A program made the position numbers and the translations under genes. From positions 1-64,000 of the forward strand of contig CAUDCW010000008.1 in assembly GCA_958448165.1 (NCBI GenBank): a stretch of DNA of 64,000 bases, read 5' to 3'. The notes under the pieces were generated by a model. It was given only the letters and a program-made list of their open reading frames with translations, ran no database searches and was not told where the DNA came from. Position 1 is the stretch's first letter. Each line of letters starts with the position of its first letter. Source of the stretch: an uncultured Oscillospiraceae bacterium (GTDB lineage: Bacteria > Bacillota > Clostridia > Oscillospirales > Acutalibacteraceae). Positions 44,872-54,365 of the stretch are shown here, piece after piece.

Positions 44872-46749
44872 TCAATCCTTATTTTTAAGTTGCGAAAGCC
44901 ATATTACAAGTACAGAAATATCAGCAGGGCTGACGCCGCTGATTCTTGAAGCCTGACCAATATTCTGCGGCTTTATTTTATTGAGCTTTTCCTGTGCTTC
45001 AAGACGAAGTCCGGCGATAGTGTTGTAATCTGTATTTTTCGGCAGGGATTTATTTTCAAGCCTGCGCATCTGTTCTATCTGCGCTTCCTGCCTTTTGATG
45101 TATCCCTCGTATTTTACTTCTATTTCAACCTGCTCAAAAATATTCGGGTCAAGGTTCGGTCTTGTCCTGTCTATATCTTTTAAAGCGTCATAGCCAAGCT
45201 GAGGACGCTTTATCAGATCAATAAGGCGTATTCCTGTTGTAACAGGAGATGTTTCACGTGAAACAAGTATTTCATTGAGTTCATCGCTCGGCGATATAAC
45301 AGTCTTTTTAAGGCGTTTATATTCTGCCTTTTTCTGTTCCTGCTTCTCAATAAAGCTTTGCCAGCGGCTGTCGCTGATTAATCCTATTTCTCTGCCGAGA
45401 GGAGTAAGGCGTGTATCAGCGTTATCCTGCCTTAATATTAGTCTGTATTCACTTCTTGATGTCATCATTCGGTAAGGGTCGGAAACACCCTTTGTAACCA
45501 AATCATCAATAAGAGTTCCGATATATGAGCTTGCTCTGTCAAGAATAAACGGCTCTTTGCCTTTTACCCTTAAAGCGGCGTTTATACCGGCAATCAACCC
45601 CTGTGCAGCAGCCTCTTCATAACCCGAACTGCCGTTAAACTGTCCTGCACCGTACAATCCCGGATAATCGGCGAATTCAAGCGTTGCGTCAAGTTGAAGA
45701 GGGTCGATACAATCATACTCAATGGCATAAGCGCTTCTCATAATAAGAGCATTCTCAAGACCTTTTATTGTATGATAAAATTCAAGCTGAACCTCCTCGG
45801 GGAGAGATGAGGACATACCCTGAATATACATTTCTTCAGTGTCAAGACCGCAAGGCTCGATAAAAAGCTGATGTCTTGGCTTATCGGCAAAACGAACAAT
45901 TTTATCTTCAATACTCGGACAGTAGCGAGGCCCGATACCTTCAATTTTTCCGGCATAAAGGGGAGAACGATGTATATTTTTCTGAATAACGTCTTTTGTT
46001 TGCTCGTTTGTGTAGCTTATATGGCAGACAACCTTATTTTCTCCTAATTCTTTTGTATCGTAAGAAAAAGGAATAGGCGGCTCGTCACCCGGCTGTTCCT
46101 CAAGCTCGGAAAAATCAATAGAGCTTTTAAGCACTCTGGCAGGAGTTCCGGTTTTAAATCGTCTTGTTTCAATTCCAAGCTCTCTGATTGACTGTCCGAG
46201 AAAAGCGGCAGGAAAAATACCGTCAGGACCGCTTTCATACGATACTTCGCCGACATAAATTCGTCCGCCGAGGAACGTTCCTGTTGCAATTATTACTGTT
46301 TTGCAGGTAAAAACAGCATTCAGCCTTGTTTCAAGAAGCCACTGTCCGTTTTCACCTTGCTTAATAGAAATAATTTCAGCCTGTCTTAAGTCGAGATTCT
46401 GCTGCAGCTCAAGCTTGTGCTTCATAACAGTAGAATATTTTCGTCTGTCAATCTGTGCTCTGAGCGAGTGAACTGCCGGACCTTTTCCACGGTTCAACAT
46501 TCTCATCTGCAAAAAACACTCGTCGGCTGTTTTGCCCATTTCACCGCCAAGAGCGTCAATTTCTCTTACAAGATGTCCCTTTGCAGTTCCGCCGATTGAC
46601 GGATTACACGGGCAGTTTCCAACAGCGTCCATATTAATAGTAAATACTGCGGTCTTACAGCCTAATCTGGCTGATGCAAGCCCTGCTTCAATTCCGGCGT
46701 GGCCTGCGCCTATAACCGCAACATCATAATTTCCGGCGTCATATCCCAT
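44872..46749 (-). CDS. mnmG: tRNA uridine-34 carboxymethylaminomethyl modification enzyme MnmG (GidA)
   Basis: This 625-residue FAD-dependent enzyme begins with 'VAVIGAGHAGIEAGLASARLG' split by a Rossmann dinucleotide motif, then 'CNPSIGGTAKGHLVREIDALGG' type GidA signature segments. It works with MnmE on U34 of several tRNAs. The gene carries a perfect parS site within its coding sequence (45250-45265). It lies 15 bp downstream of mnmE. Confidence 0.97.
   Translation of the reverse strand: MGYDAGNYDVAVIGAGHAGIEAGLASARLGCKTAVFTINMDAVGNCPCNPSIGGTAKGHLVREIDALGGEMGKTADECFLQMRMLNRGKGPAVHSLRAQIDRRKYSTVMKHKLELQQNLDLRQAEIISIKQGENGQWLLETRLNAVFTCKTVIIATGTFLGGRIYVGEVSYESGPDGIFPAAFLGQSIRELGIETRRFKTGTPARVLKSSIDFSELEEQPGDEPPIPFSYDTKELGENKVVCHISYTNEQTKDVIQKNIHRSPLYAGKIEGIGPRYCPSIEDKIVRFADKPRHQLFIEPCGLDTEEMYIQGMSSSLPEEVQLEFYHTIKGLENALIMRSAYAIEYDCIDPLQLDATLEFADYPGLYGAGQFNGSSGYEEAAAQGLIAGINAALRVKGKEPFILDRASSYIGTLIDDLVTKGVSDPYRMMTSRSEYRLILRQDNADTRLTPLGREIGLISDSRWQSFIEKQEQKKAEYKRLKKTVISPSDELNEILVSRETSPVTTGIRLIDLIKRPQLGYDALKDIDRTRPNLDPNIFEQVEIEVKYEGYIKRQEAQIEQMRRLENKSLPKNTDYNTIAGLRLEAQEKLNKIKPQNIGQASRISGVSPADISVLVIWLSQLKNKD
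45250..45265. promoter_or_regulatory. parS site inside mnmG
   Basis: A second perfect TGTTTCACGTGAAACA, within the mnmG coding region, about 2.5 kb from the first and 7.5 kb from oriC. Confidence 0.95.
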
Positions 46750-46764
46750 AAAAATTCCTCACAA

Positions 46765-48132
46765 TCATTTACCGACACAAAAAGTTTCAAACACGGCGTC
46801 AATTACTTTATCGGATGCTTTTTTGCCTGTTATTTCAAGCAGGCTGTCTATTGCATCACTCAGTGCAACCGACACTGCATCAAGTCCAAATCCGGTTTTT
46901 AAAGCAGTTACACATTCTTCAAGAGCAGAAACACTGTCTTTAACCTTATAAAGCTGTCTTTCGTTGGCAAGAATAGGCTCTGATGGGTTAAAGTTCTCGG
47001 TGCCGCATAACTTTTCCACATTTTCAGTGAGCAATGTTAATCCTTTGCCCGACTTTGCAGAAATTTCAACTGTATTTGGAACATATTCTTTTATTCTATC
47101 AACATCAAGCCTGTTTTCTAAATCACTTTTATTGACAACAGCAATTGCAGGCAAGGCTTTTATCTTTTCAAGAAGCTCCAGATCATCACTGTCAAGCGGT
47201 GTTGAGCCGTCAAATACTGCAATAACAAGACCGCATCGCTCGATTTTTTCTTTGGTTTTTTCAACCCCGATTTTCTCAACGACGTTATCGGTTTGTCTTA
47301 ATCCGGCAGTATCGGAAAGTCTTAAAATAACATTTCCGAGTGTCACGGTTTCTTCAATGATATCTCTTGTTGTACCCGGAATATCGGTGACAATCGACCT
47401 TTCACTGCCCGACAGAAGATTCATAAGTGTTGACTTGCCGACGTTCGGCTTTCCGACAATTGCGGTATCAATGCCTTGTGTTACCGCTTTGCCGGAATCG
47501 TAGCCTGAAATCAACGCTCTTAATTCTTTCAGCGCATTATAAAAGCTATCCAAAAGCACTGCGTCATCAACCTCGGGAACATCTTCCTCCGGAAAATCTA
47601 CCCAAGCAGAAATATGTGCAGCCGTATCAATAAGCTTTGACGAAATCTCGTCAATCTTTAATCTCAGATTTCCCTCTTTACAGCACAGTGCGGCTCTTGC
47701 GGCAGCCTGTCCTTTAGCTGAAATTATATTCATAACGGCTTCTGATTCAGTCAAGTCGATTTTGCCGTTTAAAAATGCTCTTTTCGTGAATTCTCCGGCT
47801 TCGGCAGGAGCTGCACCGCTGTTGAATACGGCGCGAAGAACCATTTTTGTAATATAAATTCCGCCGTGACACGAAAGCTCGACAACGTTCTCACCCGTAT
47901 AGCTGTGCGGAGCACGGAACACAAGCGCAACAGCCTCGTCAAGCTTTTCTTCTCCGTCATATATATACCCGAAGCCTGCCTTATATTCCTCATATTCGCT
48001 AAGACTTTTTTTATTAACGCCTTTAAAAACCCTGTCGGCAATTTCTATCGCATTATCACCGCTTATTCTGATTACTCCGATTCCTCCGGCGCCCTGTGCG
48101 GTAGAAATTGCGGCAATCGTTTTGCTACTCAT
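46765..48132 (-). CDS. mnmE: tRNA modification GTPase MnmE (TrmE)
   Basis: The start is ATG 48132 with a GAGAGGA site; the longer frame would add 16 unconserved residues. The protein is 455 residues. It has an N-terminal folate-binding domain, a helical domain, and an inserted G domain with 'GKPNVGKSTLMN' and 'DIPGTTRD', and ends in the C-terminal CVGK motif with the catalytic Cys. It partners MnmG. Confidence 0.96.
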   Translation of the reverse strand: MSSKTIAAISTAQGAGGIGVIRISGDNAIEIADRVFKGVNKKSLSEYEEYKAGFGYIYDGEEKLDEAVALVFRAPHSYTGENVVELSCHGGIYITKMVLRAVFNSGAAPAEAGEFTKRAFLNGKIDLTESEAVMNIISAKGQAAARAALCCKEGNLRLKIDEISSKLIDTAAHISAWVDFPEEDVPEVDDAVLLDSFYNALKELRALISGYDSGKAVTQGIDTAIVGKPNVGKSTLMNLLSGSERSIVTDIPGTTRDIIEETVTLGNVILRLSDTAGLRQTDNVVEKIGVEKTKEKIERCGLVIAVFDGSTPLDSDDLELLEKIKALPAIAVVNKSDLENRLDVDRIKEYVPNTVEISAKSGKGLTLLTENVEKLCGTENFNPSEPILANERQLYKVKDSVSALEECVTALKTGFGLDAVSVALSDAIDSLLEITGKKASDKVIDAVFETFCVGK

Positions 48133-48200
48133 TAAAAATTCCTCTCTTATATACAACAATGCAGGGCTTGCACACGGCAATCCCTGCTAAAAAATTGTTA

Positions 48201-49064
48201 TTAATCTTCCTCTGCACCCGTCTTTTTAGGAACAGAAATTCTGCCGTAAAGTGAAAAACCGCCGCCTTCGTTTATCGGATCTCTCTTTGGCTGACTACTC
48301 TCTGTTTTTTCATTTGAAGAATAGCCTTTGTTATAGCTTCCTCTGCTATTGTTATAACTCTTTCTGTCATAACCGTTTCGTTTGTTATAACCCTTTTTAT
48401 TGTAGTTGTTATTGTATTTTTTTCTCGGCGGGTTTTGTGGGTCCGGAGCAATAACAACGTGGCGGTTGATGCTTTCACCCTCGCTGAAGGATATTGCACC
48501 GTTAACATTCTGCACCGCAGTGTGGATAATTCTTCTTTCATACGGATTCATCGGTTCAAGAGATACATTTCTGCCTGTCTTGATAGCCTTGAAAGCAAGC
48601 TTTCTGCCAAGCACCTGCAGGGTTTTTTCTCTTTTTTCTCTGTAATTGCCGGTGTTGATTGTTATTCTGAAATAGCTGTTGTCAACGTGATTTGCAACCA
48701 GACCTGCAAGATACTGGATAGCGTCAAGGGTTTCGCCTCTTCTTCCGATAACTGCGCCTACTTCTTCACCCTCAAGATTGATTTCGGCGCCGTTTTCTAT
48801 CTCTTTGACCGTGATATTGATAGAATCAAAACCCATGGCATCTAAAATATTCTTAACATATTCAACTGCTTTTTCAGCAGGAGAAACCTTAACAAATGCT
48901 CTTACCTTAGCAAGAGTTTCTTTTCCAAAAATACCGAATTTCTTTTTTATCGCTCTTTCGATAATTTCAAAATCTGCCTCGTGAGTTTCTACGCCGAGCT
49001 GCTCGCAGGCGTTTTTCAGTGCCTCTTCCTCTGTTTCGCCGACACCGATTGCTTCTCTGATCAC
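48201..49064 (-). CDS. jag: Jag/KhpB RNA-binding protein (SpoIIIJ-associated)
   Basis: This 287-residue protein starts at GTG with GGAGG 8 nt upstream. It has a Jag_N domain (about 1-50), a KH domain with 'GAVIGRRGETLDAIQYL' and an R3H domain (about 150-205). An Asn/Tyr/Lys/Gly-rich low-complexity tail of about 70 residues follows, which is longer than in most relatives and probably disordered. It is linked to yidC as usual. Confidence 0.93.
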   Translation of the reverse strand: MIREAIGVGETEEEALKNACEQLGVETHEADFEIIERAIKKKFGIFGKETLAKVRAFVKVSPAEKAVEYVKNILDAMGFDSINITVKEIENGAEINLEGEEVGAVIGRRGETLDAIQYLAGLVANHVDNSYFRITINTGNYREKREKTLQVLGRKLAFKAIKTGRNVSLEPMNPYERRIIHTAVQNVNGAISFSEGESINRHVVIAPDPQNPPRKKYNNNYNKKGYNKRNGYDRKSYNNSRGSYNKGYSSNEKTESSQPKRDPINEGGGFSLYGRISVPKKTGAEED

Positions 49065-49089
49065 GAGCTACACCTCCGTTTTGATATAC

Positions 49090-50124
49090 TTATTTATTTT
49101 TCTTTCCGCTTTTCTTTTTTGCGGATGTTTTACCATTATTATTGTTATTGTCCGGTTCCAAGCCGCTTCTTTTTCTCGGATTGTATTCGTATTTTACCTT
49201 TGCTTCATTCATATTGAGCAAAGCTACCCTCTGTGCCTCTGATTTTGCCGTCATAATATTTACATTGTAGAACTTCTGGAGTATCAATGTCTGAGCAAGT
49301 CCGAGAAGTGTAGAGATTATCCAATAATAACCTACAGCCGCAGGAACCGTGTATGCAATGTATGCACTGAAAAGAGGCATAATAAGGAACATAAACTTCA
49401 TACATCCGGGCTGCTGCTGACCTGTGTTGCCGTTCTGGAATTTCATTGTAATAAACTGTGTAACAAGAGATGACACAAGACAAAGCACCGGAATCAGAAT
49501 CAGCACGTTTGTAAACGGGTTAAAGCCGCCCTCGCTCGGTCTGCCGAGCAAATCAAGACCAAAAAGATTACAGCTTGCGCCGAATTCTTTAATCTGACCA
49601 ATCTGGTCGGGAGAAAAGAAGCCATTCAAGAAGGTAACGCCTTCGTTTGACTGAGCAAGCTTCAGGATATCTATCTGTCCGTAAAAATTATTAAAACTGT
49701 TTCCTATTCCCGGAAGGGTGTTAAGATAAGAAACGCAGTTATTTACATTTTCTGCAGCATAATGAAGGGTATTTGTCAAAGGATTGATAACAGAATAATA
49801 AATACCCAGAAGCAGAATCATAGGAAGAAGCATTGTCGTAAGACATCCGCTTGTGGGGCTTGTGCCTTCCTTTTCATAAAGCTTCTGCATTTCTTCATTA
49901 AGCTTAACTTTATCATTGCCGTATTTTTCCTGAAGCTCACGCTGCTTCATCGACATTCTGGCGTTTTTAGCCATCGACCTCTGCTGCTTTATGGCTGTCG
50001 GGAACAAAACCGCCTTGATTATAATTGTAAACAATACAATTGCCCAGGCATAATTTTTGACAATCATAAAACAAAAATACAGTACATATCCAAGCAGGCT
50101 GCCTATAAAATTAAATATATCCAT
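49090..50124 (-). CDS. yidC: membrane protein insertase YidC (SpoIIIJ/Oxa1 family)
   Basis: This 344-residue protein inserts proteins into the cell membrane. The conserved core includes 'VLFPTAIKQQRSMAKNARM' with the functional Arg region. There is no lipobox in the first segment, unlike B. subtilis SpoIIIJ, and a long extracytoplasmic insertion of about 95 residues lies after the second hydrophobic segment. The C-terminus is Asn- and Lys-rich and probably contacts the ribosome. Confidence 0.94.
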   Translation of the reverse strand: MDIFNFIGSLLGYVLYFCFMIVKNYAWAIVLFTIIIKAVLFPTAIKQQRSMAKNARMSMKQRELQEKYGNDKVKLNEEMQKLYEKEGTSPTSGCLTTMLLPMILLLGIYYSVINPLTNTLHYAAENVNNCVSYLNTLPGIGNSFNNFYGQIDILKLAQSNEGVTFLNGFFSPDQIGQIKEFGASCNLFGLDLLGRPSEGGFNPFTNVLILIPVLCLVSSLVTQFITMKFQNGNTGQQQPGCMKFMFLIMPLFSAYIAYTVPAAVGYYWIISTLLGLAQTLILQKFYNVNIMTAKSEAQRVALLNMNEAKVKYEYNPRKRSGLEPDNNNNNGKTSAKKKSGKKNK

Positions 50125-50144
50125 AGCTTTGCCATGACCTCCTG

Positions 50145-50378
50145 TTATTTTTGACCTTTGACCTTTTTCTCCGGTACAGGGTCATAACCGCCTTTACAAA
50201 AGGGATTACATCGCAGAATGCGCCATAAAGCCATCAGGCTGCCCTTAAAAGCGCCATACATTGAAATCGCCTCAACAGCATATTGAGAACAGCTCGGAGT
50301 AAAACGACAACAAGGTTTTTTTCGTGGTGAAATATTCTTCTGATAAAATCTGATAAGCCAAATAAGCGGACGCTTCAT
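50145..50378 (-). CDS. yidD: membrane protein insertion efficiency factor YidD
   Basis: This 77-residue basic protein has the YidD pattern 'RFYQKNISP', '[14 protein letters not shown]' and '[17 protein letters not shown]'. It assists YidC-dependent insertion at the inner face of the membrane. Its first base overlaps the last base of the rnpA stop, so the two are coupled. Confidence 0.95.
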   Translation of the reverse strand: MKRPLIWLIRFYQKNISPRKKPCCRFTPSCSQYAVEAISMYGAFKGSLMALWRILRCNPFCKGGYDPVPEKKVKGQK

Positions 50379-50710
50379 TACAAAACACCCGCCCTCTTAA
50401 GCTGCTTTTGCATACAGTCAACAATGTCAGTGCTCTTTTTTGCCGAGGTAAGCCCTCTTGACACAAAGATAAAGTCATATCCCGGCGGAATTTGCCTTGA
50501 AACCTCGGCAAAAGCCGCCCTGATAATCCTTCTTGACCTGTTGCGCTGCACCGCATTACCTGTTTTTTTACTTGTTGTTATGCCGTATCTTACATTTTTT
50601 GTTCTGTTTTTCAGAACATAGGTAACCAAAACAGGGGACACAAAGGATTTTCCCTTGCTGTAAATCCTCCTGAAATCCCTGTTTTCTTTAATTTTGACAA
50701 TTTCAGTCAT
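50378..50710 (-). CDS. rnpA: ribonuclease P protein component RnpA
   Basis: The start is ATG 50710 with a GGCGGA site; the frame extends upstream to a TTG without support. This 110-residue basic protein has the RnpA signature region '[20 protein letters not shown]'. It binds the RNase P RNA that matures tRNA 5' ends. It lies between yidD and rpmH, the conserved order. Confidence 0.95.
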   Translation of the reverse strand: MTEIVKIKENRDFRRIYSKGKSFVSPVLVTYVLKNRTKNVRYGITTSKKTGNAVQRNRSRRIIRAAFAEVSRQIPPGYDFIFVSRGLTSAKKSTDIVDCMQKQLKRAGVL

Positions 50711-50823
50711 AGATATTCCGCCCAAGTAAAACAGTAAAACTTATTGACACAATTAAAATAAAAAAATGTAAGAATCAAAAGAAAGTAACCAAAAAAAAGA
50801 CCACTTGGTAAGTGGCCTCAATT

Positions 50824-50958
50824 TTAGTAAGACAACTTCTTTCTTCCCTTTGCTCTTCTGCGAGCCAAAACCTTGCGGCCGTTAGCGTCAGACATTCTTT
50901 TTCTGAAGCCGTGCTCCTTTTTTCTGTGGCGCTTTTTAGGCTGATATGTTCTCAGCAT
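50824..50958 (-). CDS. rpmH: 50S ribosomal protein L34
   Basis: 44 residues (start [18 protein letters not shown], end GRKKLSY), the full length of L34, very rich in Lys and Arg. AAGGAGG lies upstream of the ATG. It is first in the series rpmH-rnpA-yidD-yidC-jag-mnmE-mnmG-rsmG. Confidence 0.98.
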   Translation of the reverse strand: MLRTYQPKKRHRKKEHGFRKRMSDANGRKVLARRRAKGRKKLSY

Positions 50959-50997
50959 AGAAAACCCTCCTTTCGGGTATTAACCTTGCAATATAGC

Positions 50998-51026
50998 ATT
51001 ATAACTTAAATGCAAAAAATCGTCAA
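50998..51026 (-). promoter_or_regulatory. rpmH operon promoter
   Basis: On the minus strand: TTGACG, a 17-bp spacer, and TATAAT, about 40 bp before the rpmH start codon. Confidence 0.85.
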
Positions 51027-51411
51027 CACCTATTTTTTCACTTTTTTACACATTATAATTATATCCGCAATCGCAAAATATTGCAAGATAAATTTTTTAC
51101 TATATATTGTATTTACTTTGCGTCGAAAACACAATTATTTTAGTAAAGAAAATAAAAATAGATAAAAATTTATTTAAAAATCCGCCTATTCTTTCAAACC
51201 GTTTAAAATATCCCTGCGCAGAATAAAAATCGTTGCTTAAAAGCAAAAAATATGTTAAAATAAATCAGATAAACAAAAATGGGGATAGAAGTGTAATTTA
51301 AAGTATATTGTGTTTTTTGCTTCTTACCGTAAGAATATAACAGAAGTATTTTGTATTGTCAATCAAAGGTATATTGTTAGTATCACTATTATGTAATAAG
51401 GGGAGAAAAGC
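51027..51411. other. AT-rich rpmH-dnaA spacer with palindrome and dnaA promoter
   Basis: No gene. It holds the palindrome TTCTTAC-C-GTAAGAA (51321-51335) and a promoter-like pair TTGTCA (51356-51361) and TAGTAT (51378-51383) with a 16-bp spacer, about 30 bp before the dnaA start. I see no TGTTGATAA-type box here. Confidence 0.55.
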
Positions 51412-52743
51412 GTGAACGAAACAAATGAATTCAAAGAAACATGGGAAGTAATTTGTGATTACTGCAAAAATGAAATTGTTGACGTTGCCTACAAGACCTG
51501 GATCAGCCGTATTGAGCCTATCAGTCTTGACTTTGAAAAGGGTGTAGCCACAATAATGGCTCCGAACGATTTCCACAGACAGACTCTCAACAAGTTTTAT
51601 ATCAATCTTCTGTCAAAGGCATTTAAGGAGGTTTTCGGAGCAGACATCAAAATCAACATCACAATTCCCGAGGACTATGAAGAAAAGGAAAGCGAAGTCC
51701 AGAGCGAAAAAGAAAACGAAAACGGCGATTATGAATATACATTCGACACCTTTATCGTCGGCAGCTCAAATAATTTTGCCCACGCTGCGGCACAGGCTGT
51801 CGCCGCCAATCCGGCAAATGCTTACAACCCACTTTTTATATATGGTAACTCCGGACTCGGAAAAACGCATCTGCTCAACGCAATAGGCAATGAAATCAAA
51901 TCAAAAAACAAAAACGCAAATATCCTTTATGTAAGAGGCGACGAGTTTGCAAATGAAATTATCGACGCAATAAGAACCTACAAAACAAAGGAATTCCGCG
52001 AGAAATACCGCTTTGCCGATGTTTTCCTCGTTGACGACGTTCAGTTTATCGGCGGTAAGGACGCAACACAGGAAGAATTTTTCCACACCTTCAACAGTCT
52101 TTATGAGGCAAAAAGCCAGATTGTGCTGACATCTGACCGTCCGCCGAAGGAAATTAAAACTCTTGAGGACAGAATCAGAAGCCGTTTTGAATCCGGACTT
52201 ATTGCGGACATTCAGCCGCCTGATTTTGAAATCAGAGTTGCCATTATTAAAAGAAAAGCAGAGCTTCTGGGCATTGTTATACCCGATGAAATCTGCAACT
52301 ATATCGCTCAGAAGCTAAAGACAAACATCCGTCAGCTCGAGGGCGTTGTAAAAAAGCTCAAGGCAAAAAATATGCTCAGCGGAGAAAAAATAAATATGTC
52401 ATCCGCACAGGACACAATTTCGGAAATTCTCAACAGCGATGTTCCGCCGCAGATAACGGTTGAAAACATTGTTGAAGAGGTTGCAAGAACCTATGGCGTT
52501 AACGCAGATGATATCCGTTCGCTCAAGAGCCGCAAAGCGTCACTTTCAAACGCAAGACACATTGCAATATACATAACAAGAAATCTTACAAATCTTGTTG
52601 TAAAGCAAATCGGCGACGAATTCGGCGGCAGACATTATTCAACCGTTCTGCACTCAATCAACCATGTTGAGGAGCTTATGGAGCGTGACCCCAAGGTAAA
52701 AGAAACCGTTGAGGACATTATAAAAAACATCCGCGACAGGTAG
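51412..52743 (+). CDS. dnaA: replication initiator DnaA
   Basis: 443 residues. The start is GTG after GGGGAG. It has an N-terminal interaction domain, a short acidic linker (about 80-105), and an AAA+ domain with Walker A 'GNSGLGKTHLL' and Walker B 'VFLVDDVQF'. The C-terminal DNA-binding domain carries the signature 'GGRHYSTVLHS'. It binds the boxes downstream and melts oriC. Confidence 0.98.
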   Translation: MNETNEFKETWEVICDYCKNEIVDVAYKTWISRIEPISLDFEKGVATIMAPNDFHRQTLNKFYINLLSKAFKEVFGADIKINITIPEDYEEKESEVQSEKENENGDYEYTFDTFIVGSSNNFAHAAAQAVAANPANAYNPLFIYGNSGLGKTHLLNAIGNEIKSKNKNANILYVRGDEFANEIIDAIRTYKTKEFREKYRFADVFLVDDVQFIGGKDATQEEFFHTFNSLYEAKSQIVLTSDRPPKEIKTLEDRIRSRFESGLIADIQPPDFEIRVAIIKRKAELLGIVIPDEICNYIAQKLKTNIRQLEGVVKKLKAKNMLSGEKINMSSAQDTISEILNSDVPPQITVENIVEEVARTYGVNADDIRSLKSRKASLSNARHIAIYITRNLTNLVVKQIGDEFGGRHYSTVLHSINHVEELMERDPKVKETVEDIIKNIRDR

Positions 52744-53033
52744 AAAAAACATATCAACATTTAACATTTATATGTTGATAAACAGAAAATCTGTCAACAT
52801 ATTCATAAACATTAACTTAACATTGTTAAACATATCATCAAATACGATTTTTCGACAAAATAATATCAACAAATTCCGAACAGACGTTTAACATCATCAA
52901 ACGGTAAAAATTACTTGTTTAATGGGAAAAATTAAGGTTTTGAACATTTTAACACCGACTACTACTACTACTATCTTTTAATTATTCTATTATTAATGTG
53001 TTGTGTTTTGCACTCACGGAAAGGAAAATATAA
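52744..53033. other. replication origin oriC
   Basis: The dnaA-dnaN gap holds TGTTGATAA (52773-52781), ATATCAACA at 52751 and 52863, the weaker CTGTCAACA at 52791, and TGTTAAAC-type variants. Then come a short GC-containing stretch ACACCGA and five CTA trios (52959-52973), that is 3'-GAT-5' on the minus strand, followed by AT-only sequence to 52998. This is the arrangement of box, GC stretch, DnaA-trio and unwinding element. Confidence 0.9.
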
Positions 53034-54140
53034 ATGAAGCTCATCTGTAAGCAGGACAGTCTGTCGTCAGCAGTAACAAATGTGCAAAGGGCAGTGTCTG
53101 CCAAAACAACTCTTCCGGCACTTGAAGGAATTTTACTCAGGGCAGAAAACGGCAAAATAAAGCTGTGCGGATATGACCTTGAAATCGGAATTACAACTGC
53201 AATAGAAGCAAATATTTCAGAAGAAGGGGCTATTGTTGTTAACGCAAAGCTTTTCGGCGATATTGTGCGCCGCCTGCCGAACGAAGAAATAAATATTGAA
53301 ACCGACGACAAATATATAACATATATCTCAAGCGGAGAGGTAAAATACCAGATTGTGGGAATGTATCCCGGCGAATTTCCCGATCTGCCGAGCTTTGACG
53401 AAATCGACGATATCACAATTCAGAGTGCACTGCTGAAAAATATGATCAAGCAGACAATATTTGCTACATCTGACGATATTACAAAAATGATTTATACCGG
53501 CGCTCTTTTTGAGTTTGAAAACAATGTTTTCAACATTGTCGCTATTGACGGCATCAAAATGGCAATCAGAAAAGAAACGGTCGACTATGACAAGAGCAGC
53601 AGATTTATTGTTCCGAAAAAAGCTCTTAACGAAATTCTTAAGCTTGGCGGCGATGACGAGGACGAGAATATAAGAATTATCACAGGTCAAAGACACGCAA
53701 TCTTCAAAATCAAGAATTATTCGATATTCACACGGCTTATTGAGGGAACCTTCCTTGATTATAAGCGTACAATCCCGCAGAACATAACAACCGAGGCCTG
53801 CGTTGTTGCAAGAGATTTTATCAGCAGTGTTGAAAGAATGTCACTTCTGACCTCCGAAAAAATCCAGAGTCCTATAAGACTTCATTTTACAGAGGAAGAA
53901 ATCAATCTTTCCTGCTCAACAACCATCGGCAAGGCTACCGATATCATAAAAACTCCGGTAAAGGGAGCAGAGCTTGAAATAGGTTTCAGCAACAAGCATT
54001 TGCTTGAGGCGTTAAGAAATACCGATTCCGATATAATCAAAATTGAGCTGTCAAACAGTTCAACAGCTATGAAAATTTCGCCGACCGAGGGTGATTCTTA
54101 CCTATTCCTGGTTGTTCCGATGCTTTTGCAGAGAGGCTGA
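53034..54140 (+). CDS. dnaN: DNA polymerase III beta subunit (sliding clamp)
   Basis: 368 residues, the usual clamp length, with three repeated clamp folds and the C-terminal 'YLFLVVPMLLQRG', close to the standard ending of DnaN. AAGGAAAA precedes the ATG. It tethers the polymerase to DNA. It is the first gene after the origin. Confidence 0.97.
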   Translation: MKLICKQDSLSSAVTNVQRAVSAKTTLPALEGILLRAENGKIKLCGYDLEIGITTAIEANISEEGAIVVNAKLFGDIVRRLPNEEINIETDDKYITYISSGEVKYQIVGMYPGEFPDLPSFDEIDDITIQSALLKNMIKQTIFATSDDITKMIYTGALFEFENNVFNIVAIDGIKMAIRKETVDYDKSSRFIVPKKALNEILKLGGDDEDENIRIITGQRHAIFKIKNYSIFTRLIEGTFLDYKRTIPQNITTEACVVARDFISSVERMSLLTSEKIQSPIRLHFTEEEINLSCSTTIGKATDIIKTPVKGAELEIGFSNKHLLEALRNTDSDIIKIELSNSSTAMKISPTEGDSYLFLVVPMLLQRG

Positions 54141-54146
54141 TAATTT

Positions 54147-54365
54147 ATGAGTGTTGAAAAAATTTATATTGATCAAGAATATATCAAGCTTGACAGCCTT
54201 TTAAAATTCGGCGGAATTGCCGAAACAGGCGGTCAGGCAAAGCTTCTGGTGCAGGACGGACTTGTCCTCTTGAACGGTGAGGTCTGCACGCAGAGAGGAA
54301 GAAAAATCAAAGACGGCGATAAGGTTCAATTTGAAGATAAAATTTTAGAGGTGCTTAGAAAGTGA
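54147..54365 (+). CDS. S4-domain RNA-binding protein (YaaA/RlbA)
   Basis: A 72-residue single S4 domain ('YIKLDSLLKFGGIAETGGQA', then 'LLNGEVCTQRGRKIKDGDKV'). It lies between dnaN and recF as in B. subtilis, where the equivalent is linked to ribosome assembly. The stop overlaps the recF start (GTGA). Confidence 0.92.
   Translation: MSVEKIYIDQEYIKLDSLLKFGGIAETGGQAKLLVQDGLVLLNGEVCTQRGRKIKDGDKVQFEDKILEVLRK

Noticed and set aside
47769..48041. Minus-strand frame within mnmE
   Set aside because: Out-of-frame shadow of a complete MnmE.
52959..52973. CTA array considered as a simple microsatellite or CRISPR-like repeat
   Set aside because: Its place between DnaA-box-like sites and an AT-only tract fits DnaA trios; there are no spacers and no cas genes.
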